From NCBI RefSeq assembly GCF_000429025.1, contig NZ_AUBB01000020.1, positions 186,001-250,000 on the forward strand: a DNA stretch of 64,000 nucleotides, in the 5' to 3' direction. Position numbers and translations under genes: made by a program. This document shows positions 60,785 through 64,000 of this stretch, piece after piece. Below the pieces are notes generated by a model. That model made no database searches and was not told the origin of the DNA. It was given only the letters and a program-made list of their open reading frames with translations. Numbering within the stretch: position 1 is the stretch's first letter; each line of letters opens with the position of its first letter. The stretch comes from Actinospineispora spinosispora DSM 44797 (GTDB lineage: Bacteria > Actinomycetota > Actinomycetes > Mycobacteriales > Pseudonocardiaceae).

Positions 60785-61464
60785 CGCGCCGGTCCCGGCG
60801 AGGCGGGAGGCGGCGCGGAGCGGCCGAGCAGATCCGATCGCTGAGCGATCAGCGCGGCCTGGACCCGGGTACCGACACGCAGCTTTCCGAGTACCGCGCT
60901 GACGTGATCCTTGACCGTGCCCGCGCCGAGGTAGAGACGCTGTCCCACCTCGGCGTTGGACAGGCCCTCGGCGACCAGTCGCAACACGTCCCGCTCCCGT
61001 GTGGTCAGCAACTCCAGACGAGCGGTCTCATCGTCGTCGGCTGGAGCAGCGGTACGACGCAGGAACGGCCGTGACACCCCCGGGCCCAGAACCACCGCTC
61101 CGGCCGCCAGACTGCGCACGAAGCCGGGCAGCCGATCCGGGTCGGTGTCCTTGGTCAGATACCCGGCAGCGCCCCCGCGAAGCGCCGCCAGGACGTAATC
61201 GTCGTTGTCGAAGGTGGTCAGCACCGCCACCACGGGCGGGTCGGCCCACCGCTGCAGTGCCGCGAGAACGGTCAGGCCATCCACCTCGGGCATCCGGATA
61301 TCGAGCAGCACCACATCCGGGCGCTCGCGTTCCACAGTCGCCAACGCGTCGGTCCCGGTCGCGGTGGCCACCACCTGGATCCCCGGATCCGCGCCGAGGA
61401 TCAGCGAGAACCCCGAACGCACCAGAGCCTCGTCGTCGACGACTACCACCCGCAGCACGTCCAT
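60781..61464 (-). CDS. NarL/FixJ-type response regulator
   Basis: 227 residues. The receiver domain (~1-120) has the acidic pair VVDDEA, the phospho-acceptor Asp in VVLLDIRMPEVDG (~54), the Thr in LTTF (~83) and the Lys in YLTKDTD (~105). A LuxR-type helix-turn-helix (~150-210) has LTTRERDVLRLVAEGLSN and LYLGAGTVKDHVSAVLGKL. First gene of an operon with the kinase and lipoprotein. ATG with GAGGGG just upstream. DNA target unknown. Confidence 0.95.
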   Translation of the reverse strand: MDVLRVVVVDDEALVRSGFSLILGADPGIQVVATATGTDALATVERERPDVVLLDIRMPEVDGLTVLAALQRWADPPVVAVLTTFDNDDYVLAALRGGAAGYLTKDTDPDRLPGFVRSLAAGAVVLGPGVSRPFLRRTAAPADDDETARLELLTTRERDVLRLVAEGLSNAEVGQRLYLGAGTVKDHVSAVLGKLRVGTRVQAALIAQRSDLLGRSAPPPASPGPAR

Positions 61465-61673
61465 CTACCCCTCGCGCCTGATCGTGGGCGCCACGGTCCT
61501 CCTCGGACATGGCGCGCTCCCCGTTCGCCATGGCCAAAGTTAGTGCAGGAGGCGACAGCCTCAGGTTCAGCGGGCCAGATCAGCACTCGATCCGGCACCG
61601 ACCCGATGACCAGGAGCGCGCGGTCACCGACCGGCGTCGACGTACCGGGCCTCAGCGTGATTCCCACCGTGTC

Positions 61674-62477
61674 TCAGCTCCTTCCGACGGTCGCATCGAC
61701 CAGGTCGTAGGCCAGGTCGAGGCGGACGCCGTCAGGGTTGCTCAGTCCCTTCTCCGTGTACCAGGACTCGTCGGCCTCCGGGTGGGGGCCGCTCACTCCG
61801 ACCCGCCCCTTGCCGTACGGGGCGACCGCGGCAGCGACAGTTCCGTTGGGGTAAGTCGCCAGCACCGTCGCCCCGGCGCCCTCGTTCAGATAGAAGGCCG
61901 GTCCGTCCTGGAAGTACATATGCCTGCGCTGTCCCCGCCAGTCCACGTCCACCACAGTGTCCCGGTCATCGGTGACCGCGGCACCAGGAGAGCTGGTGTA
62001 TCCGTCGGTGTCTCCGGGCAGCAGATCGAAGCCAGGGTTGCGCCCAGCCAGATAAGCCCCGAAGCACAAGCCCAGATAGCTGCCGCCCTCTCGCACCCAG
62101 CCACGGACCAACTCGGCGGAACCACGCAGCTGCCGCCACGCTCCCTCAAGATCGGCACCACCGCCCGGCTGCACGTACAAGCGCGCCTGGGCCAGAACCG
62201 CGGAGGTCAGCGCAACCCCCGAATCGGGGCCCACGTACCGAGTCCGGAAAGGCCGAGGCGCAGCGCGCAGCAACGCAGCCACAGCCGGCGCGCAGTCCGG
62301 GCAACCCTGCGGGCCACCGTAGATCAATGCGAGTGGAGCCTGACCACCCAGCTCGTCAGCGCTCGCCCGGGAACAGCCGGCGACCAGCACAGCAGCGGCC
62401 GGAAGCACGCCGAGCAGCAGCCGACGACGGTTCACCACACTGAGACCGCAATCGACGTTCCGGAGCACGTCACCCAT
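61674..62477 (-). CDS. Lipoprotein with biotin-protein-ligase N-terminal (class I amidotransferase-like) domain
   Basis: 267 residues. The N-terminus has NRRRLLLGVLPAAAVLVAGCS, a Tat-like twin-arginine stretch running into a lipobox. The body begins LALIYGGPQGCPDC and contains GGSYLGLCFGAYLAG, with Cys in the nucleophile-elbow position of class I glutamine amidotransferase-like folds, and later GPHPEADESW. This is the BPL_N family; despite the name, these exported proteins lack the biotin ligase catalytic part. Activity unknown. The ATG at 62477 is 6-9 bases after AGGAG; the GTG at 62483 abuts the ribosome-binding site. Confidence 0.8.
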   Translation of the reverse strand: MGDVLRNVDCGLSVVNRRRLLLGVLPAAAVLVAGCSRASADELGGQAPLALIYGGPQGCPDCAPAVAALLRAAPRPFRTRYVGPDSGVALTSAVLAQARLYVQPGGGADLEGAWRQLRGSAELVRGWVREGGSYLGLCFGAYLAGRNPGFDLLPGDTDGYTSSPGAAVTDDRDTVVDVDWRGQRRHMYFQDGPAFYLNEGAGATVLATYPNGTVAAAVAPYGKGRVGVSGPHPEADESWYTEKGLSNPDGVRLDLAYDLVDATVGRS

Positions 62478-62912
62478 GGCCACTCTCCTGCCTCACACCT
62501 ACCGACCAGCACCCCGCAAGCGCACACAGCCGTTGAGGTCGCCGAGCCACGATGACGCAAAACCCGGGAACCCGGACCCGCCGATCGGCGGCTCAACACC
62601 CCCCGACCCGCCACACCTCATCCGATCATCGTCACTGTCGTGCTGTGACCAGCTGCTCGTCGACGGCGCCGCCGCCGAAGCCTCGCCGACCTCCCCGGAA
62701 CCCACCAATGTGATCGAGAACCCCGCACGGGGCTGCGCGATGGCGCACTCTTGCGAAAGTGGGTGGCCGACTCGGGCGGCGGCACCCTGCCAGTCGGACT
62801 GCTGTCATTGCGAGTACCAGCAATCGAGCACGTCCGCGCCGGCCACGGAAATCACCAAGTGAAATCATCAAGAGCCACTCGAGATCGGCATATCGCTTCA
62901 TGAATCGCCGGG

Positions 62913-63128
62913 CTAGTCGAGGCGCCAGTACCGGGCAGCGCAGCCGGTGTCGGCCTCGGTCGGACTCATCGTGTGCCACGTCAAGTGCTCGGCCAGGGTC
63001 GGGGCCACTCGATGCCACATCAGGTGGGTCTGCGGGATGCCGTGCAGCAGTACCAATGGCGGCCCCGTCGATGCTGCCAGTGCGGGTGTGGCGCCCGGCA
63101 CACCCTGCCCGTATCGACCGAACCGCAC
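62913..63128 (-). pseudogene. Alpha/beta hydrolase N-terminal fragment
   Basis: Contains [20 protein letters not shown] and APTLAEHLT, the first strand, oxyanion HG and first helix of epoxide-hydrolase/haloacetate-dehalogenase-type hydrolases. After LT the sequence diverges (WHTMSPTEA) and stops. No nucleophile elbow (GHDxG) or catalytic His is found, so the gene is truncated. The rest of 62478-63203 shows no intact gene on either strand. Confidence 0.55.
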
Positions 63129-63203
63129 GGTCGAGCTTCCAGCTCCGGGCAGTGATCATGCCGTCGACGGGTCAATTCTGAGCAGGAACCGCCCGCGAGA
63201 ACG

Positions 63204-63734
63204 TCAGACCATGGACGCGACATCGGGCTGCCGCACGGCGGTCGGTCGCCGCGAGAGACGGGCGAGGATGATCATGACCGCCGGAATGAGCAGGTCGTAG
63301 ACAAGGACGCCACCGGTGTTGCCGGGGGCATGGTCGCCGTTGGCGATCCACTGGTAGAGGTGACCGATTACCGCGCCCCACAGGAACATGCCGGCGCCGA
63401 GGCCGATGGTGATGCGCTCCCTGGCCGAGCTCGAGGGCGAGCCGGCGCGAAGGCCAAGGACAGCGAGCCCGAGGTTGGCGAAGGCGATTTCGAACTCGAA
63501 CGGGGTTCGACCGAACCCGATCGCAGTGGCCATCATGTCCGGGATCGCGACGAACGAGAGTGTCATCCACAGGCTTCCGCAGCCGAGTGCACCGATCGCC
63601 CACCACCGCTGCCAGGTCTCCAACGTTTCCTGACGGGACGAGCTGTGCCGCGTGCGGATCAGCGCGCCGACGACAGCGACCAGCAGCCAGATGAGAGGGA
63701 AAGAAGACTGTGCGAAGTACGAGACCGTGTCCAT
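63204..63734 (-). CDS. Small integral membrane protein (DUF6790-like)
   Basis: 176 residues with about five membrane helices: SFPLIWLLVAVVGALI, WWAIGALGCGSLWMTLSFVA, FEIAFANLGLAVLGL, ITIGLGAGMFLWGAVIGHLYQ and GGVLVYDLLIPAVMIILA. Polar positions inside helices (GHLYQW) are conserved-looking, but no function can be given. The ATG at 63734 is chosen because a TTGACA / TAAGAC promoter would start the transcript almost at this codon (leaderless); TTG at 63740 is an alternative. It is divergent from a MarR-type regulator that probably controls it. Confidence 0.75.
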   Translation of the reverse strand: MDTVSYFAQSSFPLIWLLVAVVGALIRTRHSSSRQETLETWQRWWAIGALGCGSLWMTLSFVAIPDMMATAIGFGRTPFEFEIAFANLGLAVLGLRAGSPSSSARERITIGLGAGMFLWGAVIGHLYQWIANGDHAPGNTGGVLVYDLLIPAVMIILARLSRRPTAVRQPDVASMV

Positions 63735-63741
63735 ACCCAAA

Positions 63742-63770
63742 GTCTTACCTAGTTAATATTAACCTGTCAA
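63742..63770 (-). promoter_or_regulatory. Promoter with palindromic operator GTTAATATTAAC in the spacer
   Basis: On the minus strand TTGACA (63770-63765) is followed after 17 bases by TAAGAC (63747-63742). The 12-bp perfect palindrome GTTAATATTAAC occupies 63752-63763, inside the spacer. A MarR-type repressor bound here would block polymerase and could also control its own gene at 63791. Confidence 0.6.
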
Positions 63771-63790
63771 GACTGCTGTATGCTCGCACC

Positions 63791-64000
63791 GTGGACTATG
63801 GACTGGCCGACTTGCTGCATCGCGTAGTACTCCTGCTCGGAGAGGCCGCGCGGCAGCGCGGCAGCGATCCCGGAGGGCTGAGCTACAGCCAGATGCGCTT
63901 GCTGGGAACGCTGGAAGACATCCAACCGGCAACCCAGCACCAGCTGGCACAAGCACTGTCGGTTTCCGACCCCGCGATCAGCCGGGCGCTGCGCCCGCTA
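63791..64000 (+). CDS. MarR-family transcriptional regulator (partial, runs off right edge)
   Basis: The first 70 residues are visible. Helix 1 (VDYGLADLLHRVVLLLGEAA), SYSQMRLLGTLED and THQLAQALSVSDPAISRAL-like sequence form the start of the winged helix of MarR proteins. The GTG at 63791 lies only 28 bases from the 12-bp palindrome, fitting autoregulation. Frame open to the end of the window. Effector unknown. Confidence 0.8.
   Translation, partial: MDYGLADLLHRVVLLLGEAARQRGSDPGGLSYSQMRLLGTLEDIQPATQHQLAQALSVSDPAISRALRPL

Overview
The window is GC-rich actinobacterial DNA. Codon use, the polyketide synthase architecture, the MinD-like ATPase and the cell-wall protein families suit the Pseudonocardiales (Pseudonocardia/Amycolatopsis relatives); the genus is inference.

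Layout. (1) 1-30784, minus strand: two giant modular type I polyketide synthase genes, transcribed right to left with almost no gap. The upstream protein has three complete modules. The downstream one has at least three and a half and runs off the left edge. Every complete module is KS-AT-KR-ACP with no DH or ER, so this part of the line should build a polyol chain. The first module has a dead KR (catalytic Tyr replaced by Ala, damaged NADPH motif) and should leave a ketone. Four ATs carry the malonyl-type HAFH motif, one the methylmalonyl-type YASH motif, and two an atypical FVAH motif. No loading module or thioesterase is present, so the cluster continues outside the window. (2) 30785-31259: a regulatory region with a perfect 22-bp inverted repeat and a related second site, between the divergent PKS and export operons. 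(3) 31260-35871, plus strand: a small conserved hypothetical protein, a heterodimeric ABC exporter pair with complementary degenerate sites, and a short Rossmann-type protein. (4) 35872-36609: decayed GNAT acetyltransferase pieces. (5) 36610-48298: regulators and debris: a MinD/ParA-like ATPase, a small protein translationally coupled to a LAL-type LuxR regulator, an ISL3-like transposase scrap, a secreted double-psi-barrel-type protein, a second paralogous LAL regulator in opposite orientation, and a SARP-AAA regulator. (6) 48592-56146: a protein with two degenerate repeats, then four co-oriented envelope genes (single-pass low-complexity protein, NlpC/P60 peptidase, Ser/Lys/His-rich membrane protein, Rpf-LysM-barrel protein). 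(7) 56939-61464, minus strand: NarL-type two-component system, a lipoprotein, a long perfect hairpin, a luciferase-like monooxygenase and a paralogous lipoprotein. (8) 61674-64000: a lipoprotein with a biotin-ligase-N/amidotransferase-like domain, a hydrolase remnant, a small membrane protein, and a divergent MarR regulator cut by the window end, the last two sharing a palindromic promoter region.

The PKS genes, the exporter and probably the two LAL regulators and the SARP belong to one biosynthetic cluster edge. The PKSs make the chain, the exporter probably removes the product, and the regulators probably control both. From about 48 kb on, the genes look like ordinary envelope and housekeeping functions beyond the cluster border.
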